Virus record (IMG/VR): IMGVR_UViG_3300050821_003330
Span: 1-46,442 of that record
Length of the DNA stretch: 46,442 nucleotides
Reading direction: 5' to 3' (one strand)
Source of the DNA: a virus
The number at the start of each line of letters is the position of its first letter. The stretch's first letter is position 1. Below are positions 16,104-24,210 of the stretch, piece after piece. The position numbers and the translations under genes were made by a program. The notes under the pieces were generated by a model. The model saw nothing but the letters and a program-made list of their open reading frames with translations, was not told the origin of the DNA and did no database searches.

Positions 16104-16556
16104 TCAAAATTGCCCACTTGTAAAACCACTTACCGTATTAGACGCTAAGACTTTATAAAAGGTCTGTGCCCCTAGCTTCGCCACGGTAAACCATTGGTTT
16201 GTAACCACCCCTAACCTTGTCCAATTTACAAAATTCGTCGAGGCAAGGACTATGAAAACCACATTATTCGTCACGCCTTTGTAATCCCAACCGTAAGAGA
16301 TTAAAGGGGAGTAATTAAACGTGGGAAGATTCGTGAAACACACACTCTTTCCAAACTTATTCACCCCACAAACAACAACATTCGTCCCTTCTATGTTTGT
16401 GGTCCAATTAGGACTAACCACAACCTCGGCTTTTGTTACCCTCACCGAAGGTAAGGGAGGCAAAGAAAGGGTTACTGGCTTACGCGTCGCAACACTCCTA
16501 CACGATAGTATCGCCACCACAAGCATGAGAAACGGAATAAGCCAGTAACGTTTCAT
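16104..16556 (-). CDS. Putative lipoprotein with a discoidin-like/FYRV-type C-terminal signature
   Basis: A 150-residue protein with a lipoprotein signal (MKRYWLIPFLMLVVAILSC; cleavage before Cys19), predicting lipid anchoring in the cell envelope. The C-terminal half contains VLASTNFVNWTRLGVVTN and AQTFYKV, a pattern very common in secreted Verrucomicrobiota proteins. It overlaps the outer-membrane-like gene upstream by one base (TAATG). It could alter the infected cell surface, for example to exclude other phages. An outer-spanin role is possible but the protein is larger than usual. Function inferred. Confidence 0.7.
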   Translation of the reverse strand: MKRYWLIPFLMLVVAILSCRSVATRKPVTLSLPPLPSVRVTKAEVVVSPNWTTNIEGTNVVVCGVNKFGKSVCFTNLPTFNYSPLISYGWDYKGVTNNVVFIVLASTNFVNWTRLGVVTNQWFTVAKLGAQTFYKVLASNTVSGFTSGQF

Positions 16557-17095
16557 TAAAAGTTGAACCCGATGGAAAAACCATAATTAGGAGTTAATCT
16601 TCCCTGCCCCTTAAAATACACCGGAAGACCCAAGTTAATCCCTGCGAAGGTGTGTTGGGTCATGGATTTTTCAAACTTCAAATCAGGACGAACATACCCT
16701 GCTTTGGCGTCATAATCATAACCACCATTCAATGAAAGGGTGGTTTTCGTATCATACAACGCATAAGCATAGGCCGCTCCCCCGTCTAGTTTTGACAACG
16801 ACCCAAGCGTAGTGTCGTTATAAAATGTAACCACACCATGAAGGGATTGATTCGTGGCGACGGAGAAAAGGTGAGCGTCCACATGGAAGACAGCTAAAAG
16901 CTGCGCGTTGTTCCAATTCTCCGTCCCGGTGGTAATCGCCACGTGGTCATAACCGTCCTGAAAGGTCATGAGGTTTGTATTGAATGACGTGAAGTAGCCC
17001 TGCGCCGTTGTGAAGAACGAAGGGATTGAGTTTGTTTGCGCTTGCGTGCTTACACCCGCGAGGATTAGACTACCAAGAACAAGGAGTTTTTTCAT
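16556..17095 (-). CDS. Exported outer-membrane beta-barrel-like protein
   Basis: A 179-residue protein with a clear Sec signal peptide (MKKLLVLGSLILAGVSTQAQ; cleavage near residue 20). The mature part alternates polar and hydrophobic residues like beta-barrel strands and ends with FSIGFNF, a C-terminal aromatic typical of outer-membrane barrels. An outer-membrane protein encoded inside a virion arm is unusual; surface remodelling or superinfection exclusion would fit. Palindrome copy 9 lies within the gene. It shares an ATGA overlap with the holin-like gene upstream. Confidence 0.65.
   Translation of the reverse strand: MKKLLVLGSLILAGVSTQAQTNSIPSFFTTAQGYFTSFNTNLMTFQDGYDHVAITTGTENWNNAQLLAVFHVDAHLFSVATNQSLHGVVTFYNDTTLGSLSKLDGGAAYAYALYDTKTTLSLNGGYDYDAKAGYVRPDLKFEKSMTQHTFAGINLGLPVYFKGQGRLTPNYGFSIGFNF
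16812..16836 (-). repeat. 25-bp dispersed near-palindrome, copy 9 (inside a coding region)
   Basis: Reads GTGTCGTTAT-AAAAT-GTAACCACAC on the plus strand. The minus-strand reading frame across it is offset by one base from the frame used at copies 2, 4 and 5, giving VVTFYNDTT. It is the most diverged copy but keeps GT, GTTAY, RTAAC and AC. Confidence 0.75.
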
Positions 17096-17370
17096 TTGTT
17101 TTCTGTTGGTTGAGTTCCATCCGAAGTAGTAACGGATGGTGTTTTGACCGTTGACTGGACTACAGATGTTTTCGTAGTCACTGTCGTGTCAAATTGAATA
17201 GAATCCTCTGGATGGGTTTTCAAATAAAGCATCGCTGCCTGACCTACATTAAAGCAAGTCAATACCCCCACTTGTTTCCACGTCAACCCGATAGTTACTT
17301 GAATCATGGCTTGCATGACTCCAGAAAACATCGCAATCAACAATCCCATTTTCCATTGTTTCCATTTCAT
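17092..17370 (-). CDS. Holin-like small membrane protein, 92 aa
   Basis: Two predicted membrane segments (LLIAMFSGVMQAMIQVTIGL and VGVLTCFNVGQAAMLYL) follow a short positively charged N-terminus (MKWKQWK). The hydrophilic Thr/Ser-rich C-terminal tail is about 45 residues long. Size and topology resemble class II holins, and the gene lies near other envelope-directed proteins. I recognise no specific holin family, so this is a topology-based call. It overlaps the next gene as ATGA. Confidence 0.5.
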   Translation of the reverse strand: MKWKQWKMGLLIAMFSGVMQAMIQVTIGLTWKQVGVLTCFNVGQAAMLYLKTHPEDSIQFDTTVTTKTSVVQSTVKTPSVTTSDGTQPTENK

Positions 17371-17383
17371 ATTGTTTTAAGAG

Positions 17384-17983
17384 TTAAGGCCGGGCATAAA
17401 CCTTTGCTTGCCAGTTTGTTAAGGTAATAGGTGAGAAAGCAAATGAGGAAGGCGTAACCATTTCTACCTGAAACGCCCCTGACTGGATTAAATAAACATT
17501 TGTCCCATCTGCAATAGTGTTAAAAGCAGGCCCAAGCAAAGCACCACCTGAGTTATACCCCAAGGCATAAGCACAGTTAAATTCTTGCCCAACCACAAAA
17601 TTATTATCGTTTGTAATACAAACAAGCACTCCCTCTACTATTGAAGGAGTGTTAGTAAAACCATGCGCTTGTTGGATTATAGTTGCGTTGTGAGCTAAGT
17701 TACCATTAGTCGAAATAAATAAGGCAAGGGCATTTGTGTTCGTTCCCGCTACGGCATTGATTATTGTAAACCCACTTCCAGCCTGTAAGTTAACATTAGA
17801 CCCCGCAACCAACTTCCCGTTCGGGTTAATCCCTAACACCCCTTGCCATTGTTGTTCATTCGGAAGGGTTAAAAGGTGACGAGAAAAATCACTTGGTTGT
17901 GAGCCAACATTACCCGGAGAAGGGTAAGGTTGACCAAGTCCTACGCAGGGCAAAAGCAAAAGTGCTAAAATTCCCCACTTCAT
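17384..17983 (-). CDS. Exported protein sharing an N-terminal module with the tail fibre
   Basis: A 199-residue protein beginning with a Sec signal peptide (MKWGILALLLLPCVGLGQ). After it comes RHLLTLPNEQQWQGVLGI, closely matching RTLLPLPTQAAWQAALGI after the signal peptide of the fibre gene at 18254-20152. The remainder is Asn/Gly/Thr-rich beta-type sequence ending in an Ile/Thr-rich strand. It may be a truncated fibre relative or a fibre partner. It shares an ATGA overlap with the gene upstream. Function unknown. Confidence 0.65.
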   Translation of the reverse strand: MKWGILALLLLPCVGLGQPYPSPGNVGSQPSDFSRHLLTLPNEQQWQGVLGINPNGKLVAGSNVNLQAGSGFTIINAVAGTNTNALALFISTNGNLAHNATIIQQAHGFTNTPSIVEGVLVCITNDNNFVVGQEFNCAYALGYNSGGALLGPAFNTIADGTNVYLIQSGAFQVEMVTPSSFAFSPITLTNWQAKVYARP

Positions 17984-18207
17984 TTCACATTAATTGTTTG
18001 ATTAGGTTGGTTCTTTTCCAAATTTAATGTCGTGGCGAGAACGGTAATACTTCTCGTCATTTCAAGGTTCGACGCCTCAAGCGTCTTCAACCTATCCTCA
18101 TGATTATTCACCTGAAAATGCAAAGACGCATACATGTAGATAATCATTACAAGGGAAGAACAAACCGAAAGAATGTTCCCAACAGAGATTTCTTTTTTGA
18201 GTTGCAT
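17980..18207 (-). CDS. Small membrane protein with coiled coil (spanin- or holin-like)
   Basis: A 75-residue protein with one membrane segment (VGNILSVCSSLVMIIYMYAS) near the N-terminus and a hydrophilic helix with heptad character (VNNHEDRLKTLEASNLEMTR). This layout fits an inner-membrane spanin or a small type of holin. Together with the two-membrane-segment protein at 17092 and the lipoprotein at 16104 it could form the lysis set, but the genes are separated by exported proteins, which is not the usual order. Confidence 0.55.
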   Translation of the reverse strand: MQLKKEISVGNILSVCSSLVMIIYMYASLHFQVNNHEDRLKTLEASNLEMTRSITVLATTLNLEKNQPNQTINVK

Positions 18208-18253
18208 GTTAGAATGGATTCTTCGCTAGGCCTGAGGATGGTAAAGGCATAAG

Positions 18254-20152
18254 TTATTCTCCTGAATTCCAAACTAAAAACCGTATTTCGACTTCGCTCG
18301 TCGCAGCGGCATTCAGAAAAAAGGAACAGCTTCCCGTTGCGGGAACCGCCTGAACCGCCGTCGCGGTTGAATCGTGAGTTGCAATAACCGGATAAACAAT
18401 AGAATTGGTCGTTATAAAACTGTCAGTCAAAACAACACTACTCCCGGCAGCAGCGATTCGGATGCTTCCAGACGGAAAATTAATTGTCTTATTTCCTGTG
18501 GTTCCGGGTGCAACCAAGGAATAAGGACTCTTGAAACGATAGCTCGCCACCTTGCTCCATGCCTCATTATTCGTTGAATAAGTTTGGGAACTGGCGGATG
18601 TAGGAGTTCCTATAACTCCAAGAAAAAGGGAGTTATCAGTTGCAAAACGAGGATACATTCCGGTGTTATCCACGAAGAACTCACCTGTCCCGCTGGATTG
18701 AAACAGCATCCCCCCGGAGCCGTCCGTGTTCCACCCGCTTTGTTGCACATCGAAGAATCCATTGGTAGAACCTGTTGCAGACGTGACGAATTGACCGGCC
18801 AATACGCTCGCAGCATTCAATGGCACCTGTCCTACCTCTGCTGAATCAAGTCTCAGATACTCTAACTTTCCGTTGGATTTGATAATTGTCCCATTTGTTC
18901 CACCCACTACAGTTCCATTGGCGAATGTAAACCCAGACGCGCCAAGGGCGTTGATGTAACCAGAACGACTCCCGGTATTCATCCTGAATAACAATGCGGT
19001 GTCAGCATTTCGAGCGTAGATGTTCGTTCCATTTTTAAGAGTGTTTGCAAATGGAAATATGTTGGTTCCAGAAAGGTCGGGGATGCCTATGCTTCCAAGG
19101 TCGGCCCCGGCACCGGCGATGACCAGCATCGGTTGATTATTGTGTCCAAAATCCATCTCGGCAAAAGGAGAAACAAACAATAGTGCCCCCGGAAAATCAA
19201 CGTAAGGTGCCCCGGTTGGAACGCCGACAATCTGAGGAACATCGGCAATCGGATAACCATTAGGTGTTTGATTCAAAGTCGAATCGGGCACCGCGCTCAG
19301 TATGTCGAAAACAAACCCGGCACCCGAAGAATTGGTATATCCGCTGATGGAGATGGATTCGTCACCACCGGAAACACTGCTTGCATCGAACACGAAATTG
19401 GGGCCGGGAAACACGCCATTGGCGAAATATGTGTTGGCCAGCCTGACCGAACCGGAGAAGTTATTAGAGCCTGACATTGCATTATTGTCAGTTAGCCCTG
19501 CCGTTCCTAATGCAGTTCTTGCCGCACTCGCCGTCGTCTGGCCGGTGCCGCCCTGCGCGATTGTAACTGGAAGAGTAACATTAGTTGCAGCTATTCCTCC
19601 ATTAGTAACAAGCCCTTGTTGATACACACTAGTGTAAATATTATAAATATCATTACCTCCATCTCCAGAAAGGGTAACAATTAAATTAACACTAGTCCCC
19701 CCTTTCGCTTCTATTCCTACTACAGTCAGAGGAAAGGCATTAATTCCACTCGGGGTGACCGAAGACAAAATCGTAAAGTTTTTTGACAGTGGTTGAATTG
19801 TAGTGTATTGTAAAGTGGCAGCGATAGTCCCGGTAGAGTTTTGTGGTATATCAATTTGACCACTTACAACATACGTTCCATTAGACGGAGCGGTGAAAAG
19901 GGTATTAGTTGAACTAGTAGTTAATCCGTTTGTATTAAAATTAACCAACGGCACAAGAACGGAGTTAGTAGATATAGCCCCTAACCCACCACCGCCCCCA
20001 CCAGTTATTCCTAAAGCGGCTTGCCATGCCGCTTGCGTTGGTAAAGGCAAAAGCGTCCGTGTATACGGTGTCGTCGACGGAACAACCGGCTGCCCTTGCG
20101 TAGTGCTGTTATAAAATATAACCGCACTTAGGAGAAGAATTAGTTTTTTCAT
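18254..20152 (-). CDS. Tail fibre or spike protein with an N-terminal signal peptide
   Basis: A 632-residue protein starting MKKLILLLSAVIFYNSTTQGQ, a Sec signal peptide, followed by the short module RTLLPLPTQAAWQAALGI. A fibre linker (GGTGQTTASAARTALGT) occurs near residue 207, then beta-rich sequence. The C-terminal region (GSIRIAAAGSSVVLTDSFIT, then SEVEIRFLVWN) is a knob-like module common in phage fibres and cyanobacterial or Verrucomicrobiota surface proteins. A signal peptide on a fibre is unusual; it may instead be a secreted decoy or host-surface protein. Palindrome copy 3 lies within the signal-peptide codons. Confidence 0.7.
   Translation of the reverse strand: MKKLILLLSAVIFYNSTTQGQPVVPSTTPYTRTLLPLPTQAAWQAALGITGGGGGGLGAISTNSVLVPLVNFNTNGLTTSSTNTLFTAPSNGTYVVSGQIDIPQNSTGTIAATLQYTTIQPLSKNFTILSSVTPSGINAFPLTVVGIEAKGGTSVNLIVTLSGDGGNDIYNIYTSVYQQGLVTNGGIAATNVTLPVTIAQGGTGQTTASAARTALGTAGLTDNNAMSGSNNFSGSVRLANTYFANGVFPGPNFVFDASSVSGGDESISISGYTNSSGAGFVFDILSAVPDSTLNQTPNGYPIADVPQIVGVPTGAPYVDFPGALLFVSPFAEMDFGHNNQPMLVIAGAGADLGSIGIPDLSGTNIFPFANTLKNGTNIYARNADTALLFRMNTGSRSGYINALGASGFTFANGTVVGGTNGTIIKSNGKLEYLRLDSAEVGQVPLNAASVLAGQFVTSATGSTNGFFDVQQSGWNTDGSGGMLFQSSGTGEFFVDNTGMYPRFATDNSLFLGVIGTPTSASSQTYSTNNEAWSKVASYRFKSPYSLVAPGTTGNKTINFPSGSIRIAAAGSSVVLTDSFITTNSIVYPVIATHDSTATAVQAVPATGSCSFFLNAAATSEVEIRFLVWNSGE
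20103..20127 (-). repeat. 25-bp dispersed near-palindrome, copy 3 (inside a coding region)
   Basis: Reads GTGCTGTTAT-AAAAT-ATAACCGCAC on the plus strand. It starts 25 bases into the fibre-like gene and encodes AVIFYNST of the signal peptide. The stronger half-site is on the minus strand. Confidence 0.85.
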
Positions 20153-20871
20153 GGTGCTGTAATATAATCCGCGAAGATTAAGTTGCTACCGGAAGTTCCT
20201 ATCGTTAGGGTATTAGGAGTGGACGACACAACAAGAATACACCCGTTATGATACACCTGCGACGAATCCTTCTGAAAAACATCCCGTCCTTGTTTCCCAA
20301 ACTGATAAGTAGGGGAAGTGCCATTACTCGCTGTCGACGTAGGCGACTGCCAATCTGGAACCGACCCATTGGTTGGGGGTGTGCCCGAGGCAAAGGCCAT
20401 TAACCAACAAGCCCCCGCTTCCCCGTTTTGAAACGAGCAATCAACCAACTTACCCGGCGTTCCTGCATCCGCCCATATTTGGAGGTAATTCGCTCCACCT
20501 GTGGAAGCGGCCGCGGTCACAGGAATCTTCGCAAGCGTCCTTGATTCCTCATATTCACATTGAATATCTCCAGTATCTCCCCCTGTGATTATCGTCAAGG
20601 TATCCTTTGTCGTGGACAAGACCAAAGTCAACCCTGTAAAACAAGGCAACCCATCCGACACATGTTCATTGAATTCAAAGTTCGCCTGCGCGACCCATGA
20701 CTTCATCGGGGTAGCTCCATTCGCCGGAACGGTCGCGGAGTCGAATAACATAATATATGCATCCGTGCTTCCTGCCGTTTCATAAAAACCATTCGCCCGG
20801 TAGAACAAGGCAGGAACGGTTGACACTATTAAACTTTTGGCCGTTGGGGCCGTGCGTGCTGTTCTTATCAT
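20149..20871 (-). CDS. Putative virion surface protein with an internal domain duplication
   Basis: A 240-residue protein of unknown family. Two halves align: one ends LVLSTTKDTLTI near residue 95 and the other LVVSSTPNTLTI near residue 225. Both contain a Phe/Ala strand, a 'TPxxxSVPxW' or 'ATPMKSW' loop, and a Cys/Gly-rich turn before the final strand. It looks like a tandem beta-sandwich repeat. It lies between the tail adaptor and the fibre, so a tail or decoration role is probable. It has no signal peptide, and it overlaps the fibre gene as ATGA. Confidence 0.65.
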   Translation of the reverse strand: MIRTARTAPTAKSLIVSTVPALFYRANGFYETAGSTDAYIMLFDSATVPANGATPMKSWVAQANFEFNEHVSDGLPCFTGLTLVLSTTKDTLTIITGGDTGDIQCEYEESRTLAKIPVTAAASTGGANYLQIWADAGTPGKLVDCSFQNGEAGACWLMAFASGTPPTNGSVPDWQSPTSTASNGTSPTYQFGKQGRDVFQKDSSQVYHNGCILVVSSTPNTLTIGTSGSNLIFADYITAP

Positions 20872-20875
20872 ATTT

Positions 20876-21913
20876 TTAACCTAAAAGGACACGACGCGTA
20901 GAACGCGTCTTTGTTTCTGACGTTTCCCCATTAACCCACACCGATGGGGCTGATGGGCCTGCAAGACGTAAAAGGGCCAACCTCTGCGAGAATTGTTGTG
21001 CGACCATCGAGGCGTCGGAGGATTCGCGACGGGCCAACTCCTGTGCCGCGACACCTTTGATTAGAAGGATGTCGTCCAAGTCTGCTTGGTCTATGTCCGC
21101 GGCGAGTGGATTTAGGGAGCGTTCACCGCGAAAACGGATGGTTTGTGGGGTTTGAGGGATGGGCCAGAGTTCAAAAATAGACGCAGGGAGGCTTGAAGAG
21201 GCTAACGGAACGGTTAAGAATGAATCACTAAGACTATCTCCAAAAGCACCACTTATCGGTCTTTGTGCAGCAAAGAAAAAAGCACTCCCTCCTACTTTTG
21301 TTCTATAAATGTTAACTGTAGTGCAAGGAATAGTAACATTCGTTCCTTGCACCACTACAACTGGGGCAGGACCAAATCCGTTAATCAACGCACCTTGATT
21401 GGATAAAGTTAGACTAACGGGAGGACTTGCTAATGTTTCTCCATACTCTGTAACAAAAGTATATACCCAAGAATAAGCCCCGGTAAGAACACCGGCTGCA
21501 ATATTAGCAGCCGGAGCAACGGAAGGAGCAGGAACGTCTTCCTGCCCCACAATCAACCACTTCATCGTCGGGTCGGATGTTTGACCTATCAACGAGTTGA
21601 ACATGTTATAGTCATCCTCCGTAATACCATAATCCATGTCTGTCCATATGAGATTCCAGTTGTTTTTGACCGAGTGGGGACGGTCATAATTCAACAAAGG
21701 AAGTAAATAAAACCGCTGACCACCTACCGTCACAACATCCTGCCGGTCTCTCAAAAAGGGCCAATCATACGCGGAGGCCAATTCGACCTGCTTGTTGTAA
21801 AGAAGCTGGTCAAGCCTCGACGCGTCGGCGGCTGCTTGACCTCCGGTCGTGTCATCCCCAAGCTCGGCCTGTAACATCGCTCGAAGCGTTCCTAATTGTG
21901 TTCCTCTTGGCAT
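20876..21913 (-). CDS. Head-tail adaptor (T7 gp11 / tail tubular protein A-like) with inserted beta domain
   Basis: A 345-residue protein. The N-terminus (LRAMLQAELGDDT, LDQLLYNKQVELASAYDWPF) and the C-terminal block (IRFRGERSLNPLAADIDQAD, then LLIKGVAAQELARRE) match the helical adaptor fold of podoviral tail tubular protein A, which joins portal to nozzle. Between about residues 130 and 235 lies an inserted Fn3/Ig-type domain (SWVYTFVTEYGETLASPPV, TTVNIYRTKVGG). Such insertions are common in adaptor proteins of environmental phages. The gene sits downstream of the capsid and upstream of the nozzle genes, as expected. Confidence 0.8.
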   Translation of the reverse strand: MPRGTQLGTLRAMLQAELGDDTTGGQAAADASRLDQLLYNKQVELASAYDWPFLRDRQDVVTVGGQRFYLLPLLNYDRPHSVKNNWNLIWTDMDYGITEDDYNMFNSLIGQTSDPTMKWLIVGQEDVPAPSVAPAANIAAGVLTGAYSWVYTFVTEYGETLASPPVSLTLSNQGALINGFGPAPVVVVQGTNVTIPCTTVNIYRTKVGGSAFFFAAQRPISGAFGDSLSDSFLTVPLASSSLPASIFELWPIPQTPQTIRFRGERSLNPLAADIDQADLDDILLIKGVAAQELARRESSDASMVAQQFSQRLALLRLAGPSAPSVWVNGETSETKTRSTRRVLLG

Positions 21914-21975
21914 TGGAAATTGGCCCCGTTAGTAACTTCCGGGGCGTTGAATAAAGGGCGGCTGGTCACCCACGA

Positions 21976-22365
21976 TTACTTCTTCACCTCCTCTTTCTTT
22001 TCTTCCTTCACACACGTCGGCCCTGCAATCTCCGCGACCTCCGCGAAGGTTTGAGGCAACTTCGGTGAGGCACCGGGGAAGCAGGCTTCAACCTTCTTCT
22101 TCCCATACGTGCGGGACAAACGCTGAATCTCTTCTGAGTCGGAACGTTTCTTCCCCTTCACCTCTGTGAAGAGTCCTTCCTCCGACGACCATGAAAGGGC
22201 AAGAGCCTCACCCTTTACATCCAACGCCGTTAGGGGAAACCCCCCAACATTATTGAAATGACCGTGGTCTTTATGTGACAAGATAACAACCTCCGCCGGG
22301 GTTACTCCCGACTTCGGTATTGTATCCATCTTGTTGATTTTCATTACTATGTTCGCTGTTTCCAT
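21976..22365 (-). CDS. Hypothetical protein between capsid and tail genes, 129 aa
   Basis: Not recognised. Residues 20-60 look like a small beta domain (PAEVVILSHKDHGHFNNVGG, ALDVKGEALALSW). The C-terminus is highly charged and ends KEEKKEEVKK. There is no signal peptide. By position it could be a head-completion or scaffold-associated factor. Confidence 0.65.
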   Translation of the reverse strand: METANIVMKINKMDTIPKSGVTPAEVVILSHKDHGHFNNVGGFPLTALDVKGEALALSWSSEEGLFTEVKGKKRSDSEEIQRLSRTYGKKKVEACFPGASPKLPQTFAEVAEIAGPTCVKEEKKEEVKK

Positions 22366-22376
22366 TTTCTTATCCT

Positions 22377-23066
22377 TTACGGAGCATAGCCCGTGACTGT
22401 TACCCTATTGATAGTATTACCCGTGGTGTTTGCGTTCGTAGTGCTAGCTGCCGAAGCAAACCTTATCCCCTTCGCACCTTGCACGAATGCAGTGGGAAGG
22501 TTCGTCGAGGCCATGATTATATTCGTCCCACTAACGGTAACGTTAAACGTGAACTGATTTGTCGTCGTGGTATCCGCGTTCGTCCCCCACAAAACCTTTT
22601 CAAGGGTGAACGTAATTACCTGTGCATTCGACGTAACCGTCGCAGCATACAACCCTGGAAAGTTCGTTCCCGGATTTGCGTTTTGATTATCCCCCGGTAA
22701 ATAACCCGGATTGTTCAACATAACCGACACCGTTAAAGGTGCCACATCCGCGTTGGCGTCCGCCCAGATATCAACGTCATGAGACGCTGCACCATAGAAA
22801 AGGACGTTCGACACAGTCGTCCCCGAAGGCTGCACGATAGTGTTAGTGTAGTAAGGGGTGAAGGATTGAATATTCGACGTTCCTATGGAGTTTAGGAAAA
22901 TCGTATTCGTGTTAAATGCGGTGTAAGTTCCACCGTTAGTGAGAAATAAATTCCCACTTCCTGATAGAAGCTGCAACGCCATATGTTTCGCTCCCCCAGC
23001 ACCTTGGGCAAAGACACCCGTGTAGGAGAGACCTAATGCCAGAACAAGTGAAAAGAGTCTTTTCAT
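22377..23066 (-). CDS. Exported Thr/Asn-rich protein immediately after the capsid gene
   Basis: A 229-residue protein with a Sec signal peptide (MKRLFSLVLALGLSYTGVFA, cleavage near residue 20). The mature part is Thr/Asn/Gly-rich and beta-like, with a repeated 'TNT/TNF' style seen in secreted proteins of Verrucomicrobiota. Its position right after the major capsid gene would suit a head decoration protein, but a signal peptide argues for export from the infected cell. The leader AAAGGAATAAATAC before the ATG matches that of the gene at 12860. Function unknown. Confidence 0.65.
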   Translation of the reverse strand: MKRLFSLVLALGLSYTGVFAQGAGGAKHMALQLLSGSGNLFLTNGGTYTAFNTNTIFLNSIGTSNIQSFTPYYTNTIVQPSGTTVSNVLFYGAASHDVDIWADANADVAPLTVSVMLNNPGYLPGDNQNANPGTNFPGLYAATVTSNAQVITFTLEKVLWGTNADTTTTNQFTFNVTVSGTNIIMASTNLPTAFVQGAKGIRFASAASTTNANTTGNTINRVTVTGYAP

Positions 23067-23081
23067 GTATTTATTCCTTTC

Positions 23082-24182
23082 TTAGTTCACTTCGTAGATA
23101 GCCGACGTATTCAACTGGTCAGCCACCAACGCACCGGTGAAGGTCATGCTCTTGAAGAACACGAAGTAGTTGTAAGGACGTTCAGGGGTTAGCAACTTAT
23201 TATCCTCCCCCTCCATTGGACGCAACTTGATATGGTCAGTATCAATGAAGTATGCACGCTTCGCTAAACCGAGGTCGTCCAAGGTGGGGTCATACTCAAA
23301 CTCCAACTTTTTCTTCCCCCGTCGACGGTCGATAGTGGATGCACCGTAGTCGGAAGACATTGAAATCTTCGCGATACCAGCGTCTGTTTTGCCACTATTG
23401 ACAAACCCTTCCTGTGTGTATACCCCTTTGTCCTGCACTTCCAACTCAAGCGCGTCGATAAACTTCGACCCGCACAACGCCTTCGTCGGCCCTGCGCCGT
23501 AACGCATAAGCTGACGCATCTCAGAGCGAAGGGTCTTCGTCAACGTCTGATTCTCTGCCGACGCGGTGATTGCTGAGTTGTTCCCTGAGAACAAACCACG
23601 ATGCCTCCACCATACATTCGCCCCCCTATCCAACCCACCGGTCGACCCTGTTGAGGGAGTCTCGGTGAGAATCGAACGAAGGCCGGGAATCTGCTTCGGG
23701 TCTTGTGAACCATCGCCCCACAACATTTGGTTTTGCAGGCGTGCCCAAGATTCCGCCCAGTCATCCAGACGGTTCTTAAACAACGAGTCAATGATTCGCA
23801 CAACCGCCGCGTTCTTATGCTCCGACATACGGTTGTTATCCGTAATCGTGATACCGTCCTTCTTCAACTCCGTCCAAGAAACCTCCAACCCAAAGTGGGT
23901 TTCCTTCCACGGATACGCAACTCGCAAGAGCGAGTTCGCCTGATTAAAGCTCAACTGGTCATCTTCCGAATACCCTTGAAGAGGGTTGGAGTCTGACATG
24001 TAACTCCCCTGCACCGGGAGAGACACATTATCCTTACCGGCAGGGAAGTCCTCCATTTTCTCACGTAGTATGCGAAGCAGGGGTTTGTCCTGAATCGTCT
24101 GCGCAAGCGCACCTTTCTTGACGTAAAACGTCAATATCGCATTAGCGATATCATTTGCCACTGATAAACCGAGTGTTGCCAT
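23082..24182 (-). CDS. Major capsid protein
   Basis: A 366-residue protein in the expected place after portal and scaffold. The start (MATLGLSVANDIANAILTFY) and the blocks ETHFGLEVSWTELKKDGITI, SWARLQNQMLWGDGSQDPKQ and RPYNYFVFFKSMTFTGALVA are typical of HK97-fold capsids in podoviruses that use a separate scaffold. No protease gene is seen, consistent with assembly by a separate scaffolding protein rather than capsid maturation by cleavage. AGGAAAAAGG precedes the ATG. Confidence 0.85.
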   Translation of the reverse strand: MATLGLSVANDIANAILTFYVKKGALAQTIQDKPLLRILREKMEDFPAGKDNVSLPVQGSYMSDSNPLQGYSEDDQLSFNQANSLLRVAYPWKETHFGLEVSWTELKKDGITITDNNRMSEHKNAAVVRIIDSLFKNRLDDWAESWARLQNQMLWGDGSQDPKQIPGLRSILTETPSTGSTGGLDRGANVWWRHRGLFSGNNSAITASAENQTLTKTLRSEMRQLMRYGAGPTKALCGSKFIDALELEVQDKGVYTQEGFVNSGKTDAGIAKISMSSDYGASTIDRRRGKKKLEFEYDPTLDDLGLAKRAYFIDTDHIKLRPMEGEDNKLLTPERPYNYFVFFKSMTFTGALVADQLNTSAIYEVN

Positions 24183-24210
24183 TTGTTAAAACCTTTTTCC
24201 TCATGGAACC

